A stretch of DNA of 64,000 nt from Chlorobium ferrooxidans DSM 13031 (GCF_000168715.1 NZ_AASE01000001.1:267110-331109); one strand, 5' to 3'. Positions 8,573-18,415 are shown, counted from the first letter of the stretch. Notes: generated by a model from the letters alone, not told the origin. Translations and numbers: made by a program.

Positions 8573-9316
8573 TCATCCTTTTTTGCGCTTGTCACGCACA
8601 TAGATAGCCCTCGACTGTCCGTTTCCGAGAACCCTCTCATCAAAATCAAACAGCTTTGTTGCTTCCAGCAACTCTCCAAGCCTGATATAACCGTAGTTTC
8701 GAGGATCAAACTCCGGAGACTGCTTTGCGATGTTGCCGCCTGTCGTTGCAAGATGCGCCCAGCCGCTCTCATCAGAGGAGGCTTCAACTGCATTTCTCAG
8801 TAACCGGACCAGACGGGTATCCTGTTTAAGCTCAGCCATCGACTTGCGCGCAATCGGTTCGTTTTCATTGAGTTTCAGGCGAAGAACCTCCGTATAGATG
8901 AACTTATCACAAGCGGAAACAAAAGGGCCCGGAGTTTTTTTCTCTCCGAATCCGTAGACCGTCAGTCCGGACTCCCTGATCCGCGAGGCCAGTTTGGTAA
9001 AATCACTGTCACTTGACACAATGCAGAACCCCTGAAATTTGCCGGTATACAAAAGATCCATGGCATCAATAATCATGGCACTGTCTGTGGCATTTTTCCC
9101 TTTGGTATAGCCGAACTGCTGGATCGGCTGGATGGAAAACTCAAGAAGTACCTCCTTCCATCCCCGCAGTGCTGTAGTCGTCCAGTCGCCGTATATTCTT
9201 TTGACATTTGCCGTTCCGTACTTGGCAACCTCAGCAAGCAAACCTTCAATAATTGCCGGCTGGGTATTATCCGCATCAATTAGAACCGCAAGTCGTTCCG
9301 TTTTTTCGACTGCCAT
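8573..9316 (-). CDS. NYN-domain (PIN-like) protein with OST-HTH/LOTUS domain
   Basis: A 247-residue protein of the LabA/DUF88 type. Residues ~10-150 form a NYN (PIN-like) nuclease domain with conserved acidic residues in AVLIDADNTQP, KGKNATDSAMIIDAMDLLY and IVSSDSDFTKLASRIRE, an arrangement that binds divalent metal. After a linker, residues ~165-240 resemble an OST-HTH/LOTUS RNA-binding domain (YGYIRLGELLEATKLFDFDE). Start 9316 (MAVEKTERL) has a GGAG Shine-Dalgarno; the upstream in-frame start at 9352 has none. A role in RNA cleavage is inferred from the fold; targets are unknown. Confidence 0.8.
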   Translation of the reverse strand: MAVEKTERLAVLIDADNTQPAIIEGLLAEVAKYGTANVKRIYGDWTTTALRGWKEVLLEFSIQPIQQFGYTKGKNATDSAMIIDAMDLLYTGKFQGFCIVSSDSDFTKLASRIRESGLTVYGFGEKKTPGPFVSACDKFIYTEVLRLKLNENEPIARKSMAELKQDTRLVRLLRNAVEASSDESGWAHLATTGGNIAKQSPEFDPRNYGYIRLGELLEATKLFDFDERVLGNGQSRAIYVRDKRKKG

Positions 9317-9368
9317 CTCACACTCCTTTCTTTTTTTCCGATAGATGCACAATGTTTCCGACAGCTCG

Positions 9369-9575
9369 TTACGCCTTAACCGTAAAGCCCTCTGCCCGGA
9401 TAGTTTCCGTTATTGCAGCAAGAGTGACCTTTAACGGATCGCACTCAACCGTAACCCTGCCTGTAGTGTGAGATGCCTCGGCTTCCAGAACACCGTCAAG
9501 CTCTTCAAGGGCCTCCTTGATGAGCATCTCACAACCGCTGCAGCTCATGCCGCTTACCTCTAAATCATGTTTCAT
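9369..9575 (-). CDS. Heavy-metal-associated (HMA) domain protein, CopZ-like
   Basis: A 68-residue single HMA domain with the metal-binding loop GMSCSGC (residues 9-15), where two cysteines bind a soft metal such as Cu(I). The ferredoxin-like betaalphabetabetaalphabeta pattern is visible (IKEALEELDGVLEAEASHTTGRVTVECDP). Such small proteins act as copper chaperones or partners of P-type ATPases. No metal ATPase lies nearby, so the metal is unproven. It is 52 bases upstream of the NYN gene on the same strand. Confidence 0.85.
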   Translation of the reverse strand: MKHDLEVSGMSCSGCEMLIKEALEELDGVLEAEASHTTGRVTVECDPLKVTLAAITETIRAEGFTVKA

Positions 9576-9754
9576 GGCTCTTTTATTTCATATGATTACC
9601 GGAATGCTCAACCGATCAGATCCAAACCGTCCAAAGAATCCTGACCGCTCAAGTTACGGACACTGCCTGCAATTCTGAAATATTTCAGCCAAATCAGAAA
9701 CGCATCCAAATCATGATTGGCAGATCATTCATCAAGTGATTATATTGAATTACT

Positions 9755-10372
9755 ATGACTCCTTCACTACCCTATTCAAGGTCCGGACTGTCTCGCTTCA
9801 TTGCTTGCGCTCTGCTGGCCAGCCTTACCATTTTGACATCCTGCAACCGTAAATCGGATGAAATTGCAAATCTGCAGCAGCAGGTATGGAAAAATCCTCA
9901 GGATGCCGGAGGTTTTATGCTTCTCGGCAACGCTCTGGCCCGCAAACAGCGTTATAATGAAGCAACCGAAGCATTCAAAAATGCTCTGGCCATAAACCCC
10001 GGACTTGATCATGCAGAACAGGCTCTGGGAACGATCGCTTTCAATCAGAAAAACTATGCCGGCGCTCTGGGATATTTTCAGAAACACCTTGAACGCGCGC
10101 CAAAAGACTCGATGCGTCTTTATGATGTCGGCAATGTCTATATGCAGATGCAGCAGTATGATAAAGCTTCCTCGGCATACAGTGATGCCATAGATAACAG
10201 CGAAGCATTTGCAGAGGCCCACTACAATCTTGCAATCTGCTATATTCATACCGGCAGAAGGGCTGAAGCCGAGGCGATTTATGAATGGCTTCTTGTGAAA
10301 AACAATTATCTTGCCGTCTCGCTGCAGCGCCATTTCAATAAGGAAAAATCGGGTAGTAGTGAAAAACGGTAA
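9755..10372 (+). CDS. TPR-repeat lipoprotein
   Basis: A 205-residue protein starting with a lipoprotein signal peptide (LSRFIACALLASLTILTSC, lipobox LTSC, lipidated Cys at about residue 29). The mature part is made of about four tetratricopeptide repeats (PQDAGGFMLLGNALARKQRYNEATEAFKNAL, ALGTIAFNQKNYAGALGYFQKHL, RLYDVGNVYMQMQQYDKASSAY, AHYNLAICYIHTGRRAEAEAIY). TPRs mediate protein-protein contacts, so this is likely a periplasmic or membrane-attached scaffold. No functional partner is evident. It precedes menF but is separated by 139 bases. Confidence 0.82.
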   Translation: MTPSLPYSRSGLSRFIACALLASLTILTSCNRKSDEIANLQQQVWKNPQDAGGFMLLGNALARKQRYNEATEAFKNALAINPGLDHAEQALGTIAFNQKNYAGALGYFQKHLERAPKDSMRLYDVGNVYMQMQQYDKASSAYSDAIDNSEAFAEAHYNLAICYIHTGRRAEAEAIYEWLLVKNNYLAVSLQRHFNKEKSGSSEKR

Positions 10373-10511
10373 CCGGATTTATTTTCAAACTGGCACCGAT
10401 TTTCCTTCGTTTTTTTTATTTCAGGAAACTGATATTGATAACTTGTTGTACTGTTTGCTTCTGGAAGCATGAAACAAACATATTAGAGCGTTATAATGCC
10501 GACAAACGCAT

Positions 10512-11936
10512 ATGATGAGTGAGCATTACCATACCATTACACCTTCAGCGGAACTCCTGTCTATCGAAAAGGCTGTTGCAAGCCTGAAAACTGCTTTAAG
10601 CCTTTACGATGACAAGCTTGATGCGGGCAGAGATCACAAGAACCATCTTGTAACCTTCTCGCAGCCAGTTCTTCCTGCAGACCTGCCCGTATGGCTCTCT
10701 GTGCAGACGATATATCCCAGAGTGTTCTGGATGAACCGTGAAAAGGATTATGCTGTAGCCGGAATCGGCATTGCTGACACCATTACGTATGACGGAGAAG
10801 GCAATAACGACGAGATGTTCAGGCAGTTCGAACGCTCCATAGCCCGCACAACTCCTCAAGCACGCTATTTCGGAGGGTTCCACTTCAACAACAGCGAGAG
10901 ACAGGATCCGATCTGGAAGGAGTTTTCCTCCTTCTCTTTTGTACTGCCACTTGTCCAGCTGACATTCGAGAACGAACACTACTCCCTTTCATGCCATCTC
11001 TGGCTTGAGCAGGGTGATGATGTCATAACAAAAATCCGTGAGCTGACCGAAGTGCTTGACCGGGTAGTAACCAACACCGACTGCTCTGCGTCAAAACTCC
11101 CGGAACTGCTCAACATCTCCTATAATCCGGATGAAACCCGATGGATTGAGCTTTGCAGAAAAGCGCTCCGGACGTTTACCAGCGGAGAGATGGAGAAGAT
11201 AATGCTTGCACGGCAGACAATACTTGAGTTCAGTACGACACTCTCTCCGCTCCTCTTCCTGCTTCGCTATCCCTATCCGGAAAATGCGATCTACAGGTTC
11301 TACTTTGAGCCGGCTGAAAACCGGGCATTTTTCAGCTTTTCACCCGAACGGCTCTATCGCAGAAAAGGCAACCAGCTCCTGACTGAAGCGCTTGCCGGAA
11401 CCTGTTCTAAAGAGATGATCAAAGGCGGTGACCATCACGCTTCGGAGGCACTCCTGAATTCAGAAAAAGATATCCGCGAGCATAACTTTGTCAGGGCGAT
11501 GATCTATGAAGACCTCTTTCCGATATGCAGAGAGATTGACATGGAGGAGGATGTCTGTGTCATGCAGTTGAACCGCCTTGCGCACCTCTATACCCGCTGC
11601 TCGGCAACACTCAAGCCTGAATTCGAAAATGACAGCGATGTACTGAAACGCCTCCATCCAACTCCGGCTGTCGGCGGCGTCCCGAAGGAGCCCGCACTTC
11701 AGCATATCATGGAACTCGAACCCTTCAGCCGGGGCTGGTATGCCGCACCTGTCGGCTGGATCAGCCGTGATGCCGCTGAATTTTCCGTAGCCATCCGCTC
11801 GGCGCTTGTCAACGGACGCTTCACCTATCTCTACTCCGGTGCCGGACTGGTAACCGGATCGGATCCCCTCTCTGAATGGAACGAGGTTGATCAGAAAATC
11901 GGCGACATCCTGACTATAACCCGTCAGGAAGCATGA
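10512..11936 (+). CDS. menF: Isochorismate synthase (menaquinone)
   Basis: Converts chorismate to isochorismate, the first step of classical menaquinone synthesis. The 474-residue chorismate-binding enzyme shows [35 protein letters not shown] and [18 protein letters not shown], which form the active site and Mg site of the anthranilate synthase/isochorismate synthase fold. Two adjacent ATGs (10512, 10515) are possible starts. The stop overlaps the menD start by four bases, indicating coupled translation. The menaquinone context argues against a siderophore (EntC) role. Confidence 0.92.
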   Translation: MMSEHYHTITPSAELLSIEKAVASLKTALSLYDDKLDAGRDHKNHLVTFSQPVLPADLPVWLSVQTIYPRVFWMNREKDYAVAGIGIADTITYDGEGNNDEMFRQFERSIARTTPQARYFGGFHFNNSERQDPIWKEFSSFSFVLPLVQLTFENEHYSLSCHLWLEQGDDVITKIRELTEVLDRVVTNTDCSASKLPELLNISYNPDETRWIELCRKALRTFTSGEMEKIMLARQTILEFSTTLSPLLFLLRYPYPENAIYRFYFEPAENRAFFSFSPERLYRRKGNQLLTEALAGTCSKEMIKGGDHHASEALLNSEKDIREHNFVRAMIYEDLFPICREIDMEEDVCVMQLNRLAHLYTRCSATLKPEFENDSDVLKRLHPTPAVGGVPKEPALQHIMELEPFSRGWYAAPVGWISRDAAEFSVAIRSALVNGRFTYLYSGAGLVTGSDPLSEWNEVDQKIGDILTITRQEA

Positions 11937-13687
11937 ACAACCGCCAGATCACCACACTGTGGAGCAGCATCATCATTGAAGAGCTGATCCGGCAGGGTGC
12001 TGATTTTTTCTGCATCTCACCCGGTTCACGATCAACGCCGCTCACGGCTGCCGTTGCCGGAAACCTGAAAGCCCGGTGGAAAATCTTTCCGGATGAACGC
12101 TCTGCGGCATTCTTTGCGCTCGGCCATGCCAGAGCTACCGGAAAACCGGCTGTTCTCATCTGCACATCGGGCACCGCCGTAGCCAACTATTTCCCTGCTG
12201 TTGTTGAGGCATCCATGGACTCTCAGCCGATGATAGTGCTCTCTGCCGACCGCCCCTTCGAACTGCTTGAATGCGGAGCAAACCAGACCATCCGCCAGGA
12301 GAACATTTTCGGCAGTTATACCCGGTGGCACATGCAGCTCCCGGTTCCGTCAACGGAACTGCCACCGAAAGCCCTGCTCTCCACAGTTGCCTATGCCATT
12401 GCGAAAGCTGTCGGTTCACCTCCGGGGCCGGTTCACCTGAACCAGCCGTTCCGGGAGCCGCTGGAACCGGAAGCTCCCGATCCGAAAGATCCCTGGCTCA
12501 ACCCTCTGCATGAGTGGCAGGAAAGCTCAGAACCGTCAAGCCGCTCACTCTTTGCGGAAAAGCGACCGGATATTGAAGCGCTCTCGATACTGCGTGGAGT
12601 GCTTGCAAAAGCTGACCGACCTCTCATTATTGCCGGAAGCATGCAGCGCGCCGAAGAGTCGGAAGCGGTTACCGAACTTGCTCTTGATCTTCAGATACCG
12701 CTCTACGGCGATCTCTCTTCAGGAGTTCGCCTGATGAACACAACACTTCCCTGGCAGCAGGCCTTTGCAACTCCGGAATTCACAGAGCGATTCAAACCCG
12801 ATCTGGTTCTCCATTTCGGCGGTCGCCTGATCGCAAAGCACCCGGCAGCCGCAATCCGGAATTGGAGTCCCAAAAACTATATCGTTATCAGACCCGATGC
12901 CGAGCGCTACTCCCCTGACCACAACGTAACCCTGAGCATTGAGCGTTCGATTCTCCTGACCGCCAAGGCTCTCAAGGGGTGCCGCTCTGCCGCTTCCGGA
13001 ATCAATATGGGGCAGGCCGAAACATTCTTCCGCTACGCAGGAGAAGCCATTGATGGTGAAACCACCGGCACCCTTCCGGTAACAGAAATTTCCGCTGCGA
13101 GACTGGTTTCAACGCTGATAAGCAGCAGCCAGCGACTCTTCCTTTCAAACAGCATGCCGGTCCGCGATATGGACAGCTTCGCATGCAACATTCAGACCGA
13201 ATGCGTCATAACCGGCATCAACCGCGGAGCAAGCGGGATTGACGGCATTATCTCAACCGCAGCTGGATTTGCCTCAGGCGGACAAAAGCCGGTAACGCTC
13301 CTGATCGGCGATATCGCCTTTCTGCACGATCTGAATGCACTTGCACTGCTCGGTTCCATGGACGTTCCCCTGCAGATCATTGTGCTGAACAACAACGGCG
13401 GAGGCATCTTCTCGTTCCTGCCGGTATCAGCGTGCAAGGAGATCTTTGAAACCCACTTCGCCACCCCGCAGAATTACAGCATCAAATCCGCCGCCGAAAC
13501 CTTCGGTGTGGAGTACGCAAATCCGCACACCAACGACGAGTTCATCGCCGCCTACAAAAAAGCTTCCACCAGCACCCGGAGTACCGTGATAGAGGTCAAC
13601 GGCACAAGAGAGGATAATCTGCTCCGCCACCGCTCACTCCAGGCAAAAATCAACACCCTCGCCGCCGAACATCTTACCGGGCTGTAA
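11933..13687 (+). CDS. menD: 2-succinyl-5-enolpyruvyl-6-hydroxy-3-cyclohexene-1-carboxylate synthase
   Basis: Thiamine-diphosphate enzyme that adds a succinyl group from 2-oxoglutarate to isochorismate. The 584-residue length is normal. The N-terminal substrate/cofactor domain carries [16 protein letters not shown] and [17 protein letters not shown]. The ThDP/Mg domain shows [18 protein letters not shown] and [16 protein letters not shown]. The gene overlaps menF by ATGA. About 50 bases past the stop it meets the convergent Cys-rich small gene. Confidence 0.95.
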   Translation: MNNRQITTLWSSIIIEELIRQGADFFCISPGSRSTPLTAAVAGNLKARWKIFPDERSAAFFALGHARATGKPAVLICTSGTAVANYFPAVVEASMDSQPMIVLSADRPFELLECGANQTIRQENIFGSYTRWHMQLPVPSTELPPKALLSTVAYAIAKAVGSPPGPVHLNQPFREPLEPEAPDPKDPWLNPLHEWQESSEPSSRSLFAEKRPDIEALSILRGVLAKADRPLIIAGSMQRAEESEAVTELALDLQIPLYGDLSSGVRLMNTTLPWQQAFATPEFTERFKPDLVLHFGGRLIAKHPAAAIRNWSPKNYIVIRPDAERYSPDHNVTLSIERSILLTAKALKGCRSAASGINMGQAETFFRYAGEAIDGETTGTLPVTEISAARLVSTLISSSQRLFLSNSMPVRDMDSFACNIQTECVITGINRGASGIDGIISTAAGFASGGQKPVTLLIGDIAFLHDLNALALLGSMDVPLQIIVLNNNGGGIFSFLPVSACKEIFETHFATPQNYSIKSAAETFGVEYANPHTNDEFIAAYKKASTSTRSTVIEVNGTREDNLLRHRSLQAKINTLAAEHLTGL

Positions 13688-13740
13688 GTGGGTGGCTCAA
13701 AGCTGCCCTAAACCATTGACGTTCAGGATATACCATCCCT

Positions 13741-13956
13741 TTAGCAATGAAAATCTTTACCCGTACAGCCATTGCCCTGACAGGTCACACTATATGTAAT
13801 CCCGCACGCACAAGTACCACTTAAAGTTATTGGAGATTGAATACCACCAGCTTTGTGACCACAACTTGCGATCCAACGTCCGCATCCTGAATTAACGCCT
13901 TTTCCCTGTTCGATTCTTGGTTTCTCTTCGTTCTGCTCTTTCGGCTTTTCAACCAT
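13741..13956 (-). CDS. Small cysteine-rich protein, unrecognised
   Basis: A 71-residue reading frame with a very good ribosome-binding site (AAGGAG seven bases before ATG), so translation is likely. The N-terminus is charged and Lys/Glu/Pro-rich (MVEKPKEQNEEKPRIEQGKG). The C-terminal ~47 residues hold seven cysteines (SGCGRWIASCGH, GTCACGITYSVTC, GNGCTG, ending DFHC) with many Gly/Ser/Thr. There is no signal peptide or membrane segment. This leader-plus-Cys-rich-core shape could be a small metal-binding protein or a modified-peptide precursor. No modification or transport gene is adjacent, and no family was recognised. Confidence 0.6.
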   Translation of the reverse strand: MVEKPKEQNEEKPRIEQGKGVNSGCGRWIASCGHKAGGIQSPITLSGTCACGITYSVTCQGNGCTGKDFHC

Positions 13957-14123
13957 AACTTATCTCCTTTTATTGTTTGTTATAGAGGTTGATTATGCAT
14001 ACAAATCTTGTTCATCCTTAAAATATTACGTATTATTTACGCAAATAAACACTAAAAATTGACGTAAGTCAAATGATCAAATAAATATCCTGATCATTGA
14101 ACCATTTTTCAGGATAAAGTTCA

Positions 14124-14978
14124 TCAGTTAACCACAAGCCGGATAATGATAAAGGCCACTATCATTACTGAACCGCTGAGATAGATACGGCGGATATCAT
14201 TGATCCGGTCAGGTATCCGGGGATTCAGAAGACGTCTTGCGGAATAGATAATGACCGCATCAAAGATGACAATTGGTGGCAGATAAAACCATTCAAGCCA
14301 GCCGAAAATAAACGGAAGGGCACTTCCAGCGATGACGATTCCAAAAATGGCTGCTGCAATTTTCATTGTTCTCTCCGGGCCGAAACGAACAGCCAGTGAA
14401 CGCGACCCGGTTTTACGGTCACCCTCAACATCCAGAGCATCCGCGGCGATCTCTTCTCCAAGGTCAACAATCATGGTAGTGAGTGCAAGAAACCAGACTA
14501 TTTTTTCATAGGGCTGTCCAACAGTAATCCCTCCGAACACAAAGGACATTCCCACAGAAAAACCCACGATGAGATTGCCGATCAATCCGGACTTCTTGAG
14601 CCTCCAGTTGTAGAGAAAACCTGCCACCCAGACAATACAAACAACAAAAAAGGCCTCCACACCAATCATCAAGCCGGAAAGGAAACCGAGGAGCGCAACA
14701 ACAGTGGCAAGAAGAATCGCTTCAGTTTTCGTAACAACACCGGAAGGGAGTGGACGGGAGGGAGCATTGATCCGATCAGTCTCGATATCAAAACAGTCGT
14801 TAAGAATGAGGGCGGTCGCCGAAATAAAGAAAATAGTCAGAAAGCCATATGCCGCCTGACGAAAAGACGGGAGGGATCCAAGTGCAAGAAGTTCGGCAAG
14901 AAGTGCACAGGCACCTGCGGAGCAGGAGAGTTCAAAACGAAAGAGCCGAAACAGCCCGATTAGTTTTGACTTGGTCAT
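14124..14978 (-). CDS. UbiA-family prenyltransferase
   Basis: A 284-residue integral membrane protein with about eight hydrophobic segments and both Asp-rich motifs of the UbiA superfamily: NDCFDIETDRINAPSRPLPSG (about residues 60-80) and DALDVEGDRKTGSRSLAVRFG (about 180-200), which bind Mg-prenyl diphosphate. The second motif resembles (bacterio)chlorophyll synthases and archaeal-type digeranylgeranylglyceryl phosphate synthases more than typical MenA. Its place inside the menaquinone cluster makes 1,4-dihydroxy-2-naphthoate prenyltransferase possible, but the substrate cannot be fixed from the sequence. Start 14978 is the first ATG; a GTG start at 15005 is an alternative. Confidence 0.8.
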   Translation of the reverse strand: MTKSKLIGLFRLFRFELSCSAGACALLAELLALGSLPSFRQAAYGFLTIFFISATALILNDCFDIETDRINAPSRPLPSGVVTKTEAILLATVVALLGFLSGLMIGVEAFFVVCIVWVAGFLYNWRLKKSGLIGNLIVGFSVGMSFVFGGITVGQPYEKIVWFLALTTMIVDLGEEIAADALDVEGDRKTGSRSLAVRFGPERTMKIAAAIFGIVIAGSALPFIFGWLEWFYLPPIVIFDAVIIYSARRLLNPRIPDRINDIRRIYLSGSVMIVAFIIIRLVVN

Positions 14979-15187
14979 TGCATGGAAGCATAAATGACAA
15001 ATCACCCGGTAAAACCCTATTCACAATACCTTCAGCGTACGACGGATACGTGAAACTACCAAACAACCTTTCTGCTACGCTCTTTAGTGACAAACTAAAT
15101 CTGAACCGATATTGTTATATTACGGCAATAAACATAGTCAATGCAAAGGGTGAATTCCCCTGTTTTCAACATTTCAAACCATTATCA

Positions 15188-15388
15188 ATGCCAAAGATTG
15201 AGAACATTGACGCGGAATACGTAACCGACAAAAACGGGGTCAAAAAATCGGTTATTCTACCCCTGGACGATTTTTATGAGTTACTTGAAGAGCTTGAAGA
15301 CATGGCTGCTGTTGCTGAGCGCAAGGATGAACCAACAATCTCTCATGAGCAACTTGTTGAAGATCTGAAGAAAAATGCGTTGCTATAG
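15188..15388 (+). CDS. Antitoxin of a RelE/ParE-type module
   Basis: A 66-residue protein starting at MPKIENIDAEYVTDKNG. It is acidic with a helical middle (LDDFYELLEELEDMAAVAER) and a C-terminal toxin-wrapping tail (ISHEQLVEDLKKNALL), the pattern of small antitoxins paired with RelE toxins. The frame is open further upstream to 14849, but that part is antisense to the prenyltransferase gene and lacks coding character. It overlaps the toxin start by 14 bases, the usual coupled arrangement. Confidence 0.75.
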   Translation: MPKIENIDAEYVTDKNGVKKSVILPLDDFYELLEELEDMAAVAERKDEPTISHEQLVEDLKKNALL

Positions 15389-15647
15389 CATTCATTGGAA
15401 AAAATCTGCTGTTAAAGAGTTGAAAAAGCTTGACAAAGGGATTATTCCTGAAATTGTGAACTCCGTAAATGATCTTGCAGTTGACCCATTACCTCCTGGC
15501 TGTAAAAAGATGCGAGGGTCATTGCAAACCTACAGAATTCGTAAAGGCGAGTACAGGATTATCTATTCAATCGAGCATGAACAACTCATTATTCATGTCA
15601 TAAGGGTTGAACATCGCAAAGACATTTATGAAAAGTTCAATCCTTGA
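15375..15647 (+). CDS. RelE/ParE-family toxin
   Basis: A 90-residue basic protein with the RelE fold pattern: WKKSAVKELKKLDKGI at the N-terminal helices, CKKMRGSLQTYRIRKGEYRIIYSIE in the beta-sheet, and a C-terminal VIRVEHRKDIYEKF. The basic and aromatic residues of this strand (RIRKGEYRIIY) and the final HRKDIY correspond to the mRNA-cleavage surface of RelE-type ribosome-dependent endoribonucleases. With the upstream antitoxin it forms a complete type II toxin-antitoxin module between menaquinone genes. Confidence 0.85.
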   Translation: MRCYSIHWKKSAVKELKKLDKGIIPEIVNSVNDLAVDPLPPGCKKMRGSLQTYRIRKGEYRIIYSIEHEQLIIHVIRVEHRKDIYEKFNP

Positions 15648-15691
15648 GAGAAAACAGAACATATAGTTTATCCCCTTTCTCCATGTGGAAC

Positions 15692-15970
15692 ATGAACGAC
15701 ATCATACAGGTCACCTATAAAGATGGGTATGTTTACCATATCCTCTTTGATAACGGCGTAGGTGGCGATATTGATTTTACCGAATATCTCTCGAAAGGTC
15801 CGGTTTTTGAGCCGTTAAAGGAGATGGCCTTTTTCCGGAAAGCATCAATTGAAGGAGGAACAATCTCCTGGCCGAATGGCGCAGATATTGCGCCTGAAAC
15901 ACTCTACAACAAAATTCTGCGTACACAAAGCGATATCAATCCTCAGCACCTGCTTTCTCACTCTGCGTAA
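15692..15970 (+). CDS. DUF2442-domain protein
   Basis: A 92-residue protein starting at MNDIIQVTYKDGYVYHILFDNG. It has the DUF2442 pattern: a beta-rich N-terminus, GDIDFTEYLSKGPVFEPLKEMAFFRKASIEGGTISWPNGADIAPETLY. Members are small and often lie beside toxin-antitoxin or DUF4160 genes; their function is not established. It sits 44 bases after the RelE toxin on the same strand. The frame is open from 15644, but MNDII at 15692 matches the family start. Confidence 0.8.
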   Translation: MNDIIQVTYKDGYVYHILFDNGVGGDIDFTEYLSKGPVFEPLKEMAFFRKASIEGGTISWPNGADIAPETLYNKILRTQSDINPQHLLSHSA

Positions 15971-16026
15971 CTCTTCTTATGGCTTACCGCCATTGAGCAG
16001 AGGGCTGCTCAACAAAAAAATCAACC

Positions 16027-16311
16027 CTAAGATTTATCCTCAACCTGAATAATACGTAATTTACCGGAATCCTCTCGCTGAATAACAAATTTTGGATTTT
16101 TCCCCTTGAACTCAACGATATGTTTTTCAGGTTTTAATCTTATTACTGGAAACACTGTGATTTGAAAAAAACCGCATTCCGGTAGTTGAACGCCTTGAGG
16201 AAGCGACGAAAATGAAAATTCACCAGATTCGTTCGTCTCTGAACAAACAATTGGTTGATCATCAGGCTCAAGCTCAACATAAATCTCTGCTCCAGGTACA
16301 GGCTCTCCCAT
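16027..16311 (-). CDS. Hypothetical protein with a carboxypeptidase-regulatory-like beta fold
   Basis: A 94-residue frame from ATG 16311. The N-terminal part (MGEPVPGAEIYVELEPDD, then TNESGEFSFSSLPQG) has the 'introduced modification, G-x-F-x-F' rhythm of transthyretin-like/CarboxypepD_reg domains, here without signal peptide or partner domains. The C-terminal part (IVEFKGKNPKFVIQRE) is not recognised. No strong ribosome-binding site is seen. It may be a cytoplasmic remnant of a larger protein in an accessory island. Confidence 0.45.
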   Translation of the reverse strand: MGEPVPGAEIYVELEPDDQPIVCSETNESGEFSFSSLPQGVQLPECGFFQITVFPVIRLKPEKHIVEFKGKNPKFVIQREDSGKLRIIQVEDKS

Positions 16312-16344
16312 AATTGTTTCACTTTTTAAGAGTTTATCACACAA

Positions 16345-16794
16345 GTAACTTTGAAACTAGTTCACCAAACTCTACCCATAGAAATAATATAAAGTAAATA
16401 TGCTCATTATCCGACAATTTATCGTCAATAATACATCAGCACAATATTTACTTTTAGCATAAATTTGCAGCTTTATAGAGTCCTCTCCTACCAACGCCGG
16501 CATCTTTGCAATCTCTATCATAACAAGAATTTGCGCTACGTCTGGGCGGCAAACAGTTTCACTGTTTTCGCACAAAACATCCGGATCGCGATAGCACCGC
16601 AATCTGCGAGACTAAAAGAAAAAGATGGGTAAGGTGGCTATTTTTTTACTAACAACATGTCGCTCCTCTGGAGCTTGAAAACAACATCAAGAAAAAATGG
16701 TAAGTTTATCAACAAGTTCAATAAAAAATCTCTCGTCAAAGAGCACTATCCATATCAAAACAGAAGTACAAGGGAATCTAAAGTACAGTTAGTT
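16345..16794. other. Intergenic stretch with repeat fragment
   Basis: About 450 AT-rich bases before menH. A MITE-like fragment lies at 16649-16682. The reading frames here (for example minus 16372-16602, starting with TTG and without a ribosome-binding site) do not look coding. Any menH promoter should lie in this stretch. Confidence 0.5.
16649..16682 (-). repeat. MITE-like repeat fragment
   Basis: CTAACAACATGTCGCTCC followed by TCTGGAGCTTGAAAAC is almost the same as the interior of the copy at 33533-33624. Only the central GGAGC hairpin part is present. Confidence 0.6.
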
Positions 16795-17592
16795 ATGAAC
16801 GTCCCCTCATTGGTTATCGGAGACCCGGATTTGCCGGGGATTGTGTTTTTGCACGGGTTTCTCGGGTCGGGGAGCGACTGGCTGGCTGTCGCACGGGAGC
16901 TTGAACGGGAGTACTGCCCGGTGCTGGTGGACCTTCCGGGACATGGAGAAACGCCTATACCCAAAGAGGGCAACCCTGAGCTGTTTTTTATGGAGACCGT
17001 CGATGCTCTGGCTGCGGAGCTGAGGCGTTCGGTGGCGGCTCCCTCTTTTCTCGTGGGTTACTCCATGGGGGGGCGTGTGGCGCTTGCCCTCATGCTCCGC
17101 CACCCTGATCTTTTTGCAAAAGCGGTTATTGTTTCAGCCTCCCCCGGCCTCAGAACCGAAGAGGAGCGGGCTGCCCGCCGCAAAAGCGATGAAGGGGTTG
17201 CCCGGAAAATCGAGAAGAATTTTGAGGGATTCATTCAGGCCTGGTATGAGCAGCCACTCTTTGCAACTCTGAAAAATCATCCGCTCTTTCACGAAATTGA
17301 GCGCGAACGGAAAATCAACAATCCCGGAAACCTCGCTTCAGCGCTCAGGCTCCTCGGAACCGGAGAACAGACCTCACTCTGGGATGCACTGGCGCAAAAC
17401 AGGGTGCCGACCCAATTTTTTGCCGGTGAAAAAGACCTTAAATTCGTTGAGATTGGGCGCCAAATGGTTAATTTATGCCCTGACTCCACGCTTGAGATCT
17501 TTTCCGGCTGCGGCCATACGCTGCACATTGAAAACCGGGAGCTGTTTCTCGACCGCCTGAAAACATTTTTCAACAAGCAACAACCATCCTGA
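16795..17592 (+). CDS. menH: SHCHC synthase (MenH), alpha/beta hydrolase
   Basis: Removes pyruvate from SEPHCHC to give 2-succinyl-6-hydroxy-2,4-cyclohexadiene-1-carboxylate. The 265-residue alpha/beta-hydrolase shows the oxyanion motif [12 protein letters not shown], the nucleophile elbow [10 protein letters not shown] (Ser) and a late [14 protein letters not shown] (His). Position 16795 ([10 protein letters not shown]) is chosen as start because the fold begins there. The frame is open to 16657, but the upstream part is basic, unlike the family, and includes repeat DNA. It leads menH-menB-menC-menE, with one base between its stop and the menB ATG. Confidence 0.9.
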   Translation: MNVPSLVIGDPDLPGIVFLHGFLGSGSDWLAVARELEREYCPVLVDLPGHGETPIPKEGNPELFFMETVDALAAELRRSVAAPSFLVGYSMGGRVALALMLRHPDLFAKAVIVSASPGLRTEEERAARRKSDEGVARKIEKNFEGFIQAWYEQPLFATLKNHPLFHEIERERKINNPGNLASALRLLGTGEQTSLWDALAQNRVPTQFFAGEKDLKFVEIGRQMVNLCPDSTLEIFSGCGHTLHIENRELFLDRLKTFFNKQQPS

Positions 17593-17593
17593 T

Positions 17594-18415
17594 ATGAGCG
17601 CTGTAAACTGGATACCGGCCGGTGAATTTACCGACATTCTCTACCATAAAGCCGAAGGGATCGCCAAAATCACCATTAACCGCCCTGAAAGACGCAATGC
17701 ATTCCGCCCGCAGACGGTTGACGAGATGATTGAGGCCCTTCAGAACGCCCGCAATGACCAGGAGATCGGCGTCATCATCCTGACCGGTCAGGGCGACCTG
17801 GCCTTCTGCTCGGGAGGCGACCAGAAAATAAGGGGAAACGCCGGTTATGATGACGGCAAAGGGGTGAACAAGCTCAACGTGCTCGACTTCCAGCGTGACA
17901 TCCGCACCTGCCCGAAACCGGTCATCGCCATGGTTGCAGGCTACTCAATCGGTGGCGGTCATGTGCTGCATATGCTCTGCGACCTTACCATTGCGGCTGA
18001 AAATGCCATCTTCGGCCAGACCGGCCCGAAAGTCGGCTCATTTGACGGAGGATGGGGTGCAAGCTACATGGCCCGCCTTGTTGGCCAGAAAAAAGCCCGT
18101 GAGATCTGGTATCTCTGCCGCCAGTACAATGCTGCAGAAGCCCTTGCCATGGGCCTCGTCAACACCGTTGTACCGCTCGATCAACTTGAAGAGGAGACGG
18201 TTAAATGGTGCCGTGAAATCCTTGCCAACTCACCGATGGCCATCCGCTGCCTGAAGGCTGCGCTGAATGCCGACTGCGATGGCCAGGCCGGACTGCAGGA
18301 GCTGGCCGGAAATGCCACCATGCTTTACTATATGAGTGAAGAGGGACAGGAGGGCAGAAACGCGTTTGTTGAAAAACGCAAGCCTGACTTCAGCAGATTC
18401 CCCAAAAGACCATGA
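17594..18415 (+). CDS. menB: 1,4-dihydroxy-2-naphthoyl-CoA synthase
   Basis: Crotonase-family enzyme that closes the naphthoate ring of o-succinylbenzoyl-CoA. The 273-residue length is normal. Visible features are the CoA/oxyanion segments [11 protein letters not shown] and [42 protein letters not shown] (the [13 protein letters not shown] region is characteristic of MenB), and the C-terminal [16 protein letters not shown]. Its stop overlaps the menC start (ATGA). Confidence 0.97.
   Translation: MSAVNWIPAGEFTDILYHKAEGIAKITINRPERRNAFRPQTVDEMIEALQNARNDQEIGVIILTGQGDLAFCSGGDQKIRGNAGYDDGKGVNKLNVLDFQRDIRTCPKPVIAMVAGYSIGGGHVLHMLCDLTIAAENAIFGQTGPKVGSFDGGWGASYMARLVGQKKAREIWYLCRQYNAAEALAMGLVNTVVPLDQLEEETVKWCREILANSPMAIRCLKAALNADCDGQAGLQELAGNATMLYYMSEEGQEGRNAFVEKRKPDFSRFPKRP

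Noticed and set aside
16372..16602. 76-residue minus frame
   Set aside because: It starts with TTG, has no ribosome-binding sequence and no family resemblance.
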